The translations under genes and the position numbers were made by a program. A DNA stretch of 64,000 bases from Marinifilum sp965230805. Lineage in GTDB: Bacteria; Bacteroidota; Bacteroidia; Bacteroidales; Marinifilaceae. The notes below the pieces were generated by a model. That model saw only the letters and a list, made by a program, of their open reading frames with translations, was not told where the DNA came from and did not search any database. The DNA is taken from NCBI RefSeq assembly GCF_965230805.1, contig NZ_OZ246019.1:1240001-1304000 (forward strand). Direction: 5' to 3'. This document shows positions 63,412 through 64,000 of this stretch, piece by piece (position 1 is the stretch's first letter; every line of letters begins with the position of its first letter).

Positions 63412-64000
63412 ATGAAGAATCTAAATAAAAACCTAAAACATTTACGAATCAGAAAAAGACTATCACAGAATCGCCTGTCAGCCCGAATAGGAGTTGGAGC
63501 CTCATCAATCAGCTCCTACGAACAAAGAAAAAGTACCCCAAAAATTTCTACACTTTTAAAATATTCGGATTATTTTAATCGAAATCTGGATGAATTGGTA
63601 AAATCGGACATTGAAGAAGAGGAGAGAATTAAAAAGCGAGACACGAAAGGAGAAAACCTTCGAATTCTACCCATATTGGTTGATGAAAAAAACGATGAAA
63701 TGATTTCATTGGTTCCGGTTAAAGCAGCTGCCGGCTATTTAAACGGACACTCGGATGCCGAATTTATTAGCGAACTGCCAAACTTTAGAATGCCATTTGC
63801 CGAGCTTTCGGAAAATAAAACCTACAGGGCTTTCCAAATTGAAGGGGAAAGCATGTTGCCTGTGCCAGCAGGAGCATACATTATTTGCGAATATGTGCAA
63901 GATTGGCAACTGATAAAAGACAACACAAGCCACATTGTAGTTACTACCGACGATGGAATTGTTTACAAACGAGTATTGAAAGATTTCAACAACAATCAAT
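63412..64000 (+). CDS. XRE/S24-type transcriptional regulator, N-terminal part
   Basis: An open frame from the ATG at 63412 runs to the window edge (196 codons). Residues about 6-62 are an XRE HTH (LRIRKRLSQNRLSARIGVGA, SSISSYEQRKSTPKISTLLK). Residues about 100-196 look like the LexA/S24-type domain: the VKAAAGYLNGHSDAEFISEL cleavage-region motif common in Bacteroidota, the active-site GESMLPVPAGAY, and IVYKRVL with the expected Lys. It is probably a phage-repressor-like or stress regulator. The C-terminus is missing. Confidence 0.85.
   Translation, partial: MKNLNKNLKHLRIRKRLSQNRLSARIGVGASSISSYEQRKSTPKISTLLKYSDYFNRNLDELVKSDIEEEERIKKRDTKGENLRILPILVDEKNDEMISLVPVKAAAGYLNGHSDAEFISELPNFRMPFAELSENKTYRAFQIEGESMLPVPAGAYIICEYVQDWQLIKDNTSHIVVTTDDGIVYKRVLKDFNNNQ

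Overview
The window looks like chromosome from a member of the Bacteroidota, most likely a Bacteroidales/Marinilabiliales-type anaerobe. Evidence: a SusC/SusD locus with an ECF sigma/FecR pair, a short primary sigma factor of the Bacteroidetes type, Rho with a long charged insertion, a tmRNA tag GENNYALAA, TAnnTTTG-type -7 boxes, and a pyruvate:ferredoxin oxidoreductase. The family assignment is inference.

Layout. 1-11.8 kb is housekeeping: the start of a dihydroorotate-dehydrogenase-like gene, a frameshifted GNAT gene, nifJ, an AAA ATPase, rho, rpoD, rpe and an AlaDH/saccharopine-dehydrogenase-like oxidoreductase. At 11,867-12,267 lies ssrA (tmRNA). From its 3' end to 36,091 runs a 23.8-kb integrated mobilizable element, bounded by a 14-bp direct repeat of the tmRNA 3' end. 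A tyrosine integrase sits at the left end. At the right are a HTH regulator, an excisionase-like protein, a primase-helicase, a BfmA/BtgA-type mobilization protein, a relaxase and a ParA/RHH partition pair whose parA carries an in-frame stop. ssrA's original terminator now lies beyond the right end of the element.

The element's cargo looks like a defence island. It holds a type I restriction-modification system in two blocks: xre-hsdM-DUF262/HNH-hsdS-orf95, then a SatD-like (class III nucleotide-cyclase-like) gene, a DUF3307 membrane gene and hsdR. Between the blocks lie four near-identical 20-bp palindromes in two equally spaced pairs. The cargo also has a GIY-YIG protein, a 5'-nucleotidase-like HAD protein, several unknown small genes, and a strongly structured RNA with its own terminator just ahead of an unknown cysteine-rich 386-residue protein. 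The SatD/DUF3307/palindrome/hsdR unit and the structured RNA with its neighbour are the best candidates for undescribed biology.

36.3-57 kb is an amino-sugar utilisation region, all on the minus strand: ROK repressor, nucleotidyltransferase, MFS transporter, NagB, ROK kinase, GH20 hexosaminidase, then ECF sigma, FecR anti-sigma, SusC (with STN domain), SusD and two surface lipoproteins. Inferred flow: SusCD imports GlcNAc-containing oligosaccharides, GH20 trims them, the MFS protein carries sugar across the inner membrane, and the ROK kinase and NagB feed it to glycolysis; the ECF/FecR/STN trio gives outer-membrane signalling. The sigma-to-lipoprotein block is flanked by direct copies of a composite repeat. 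The block also contains a 0.6-kb tandem duplication between fecR and susC, a 17-unit 21-bp degenerate repeat array and a TIR-bounded element.

57.2-64 kb holds a DUF4097-like secreted protein, a ferredoxin-NADP reductase, rlmN, a LacI regulator, an aldehyde dehydrogenase and the start of an XRE/S24 regulator. No tRNA, rRNA, CRISPR array or transposase was seen.
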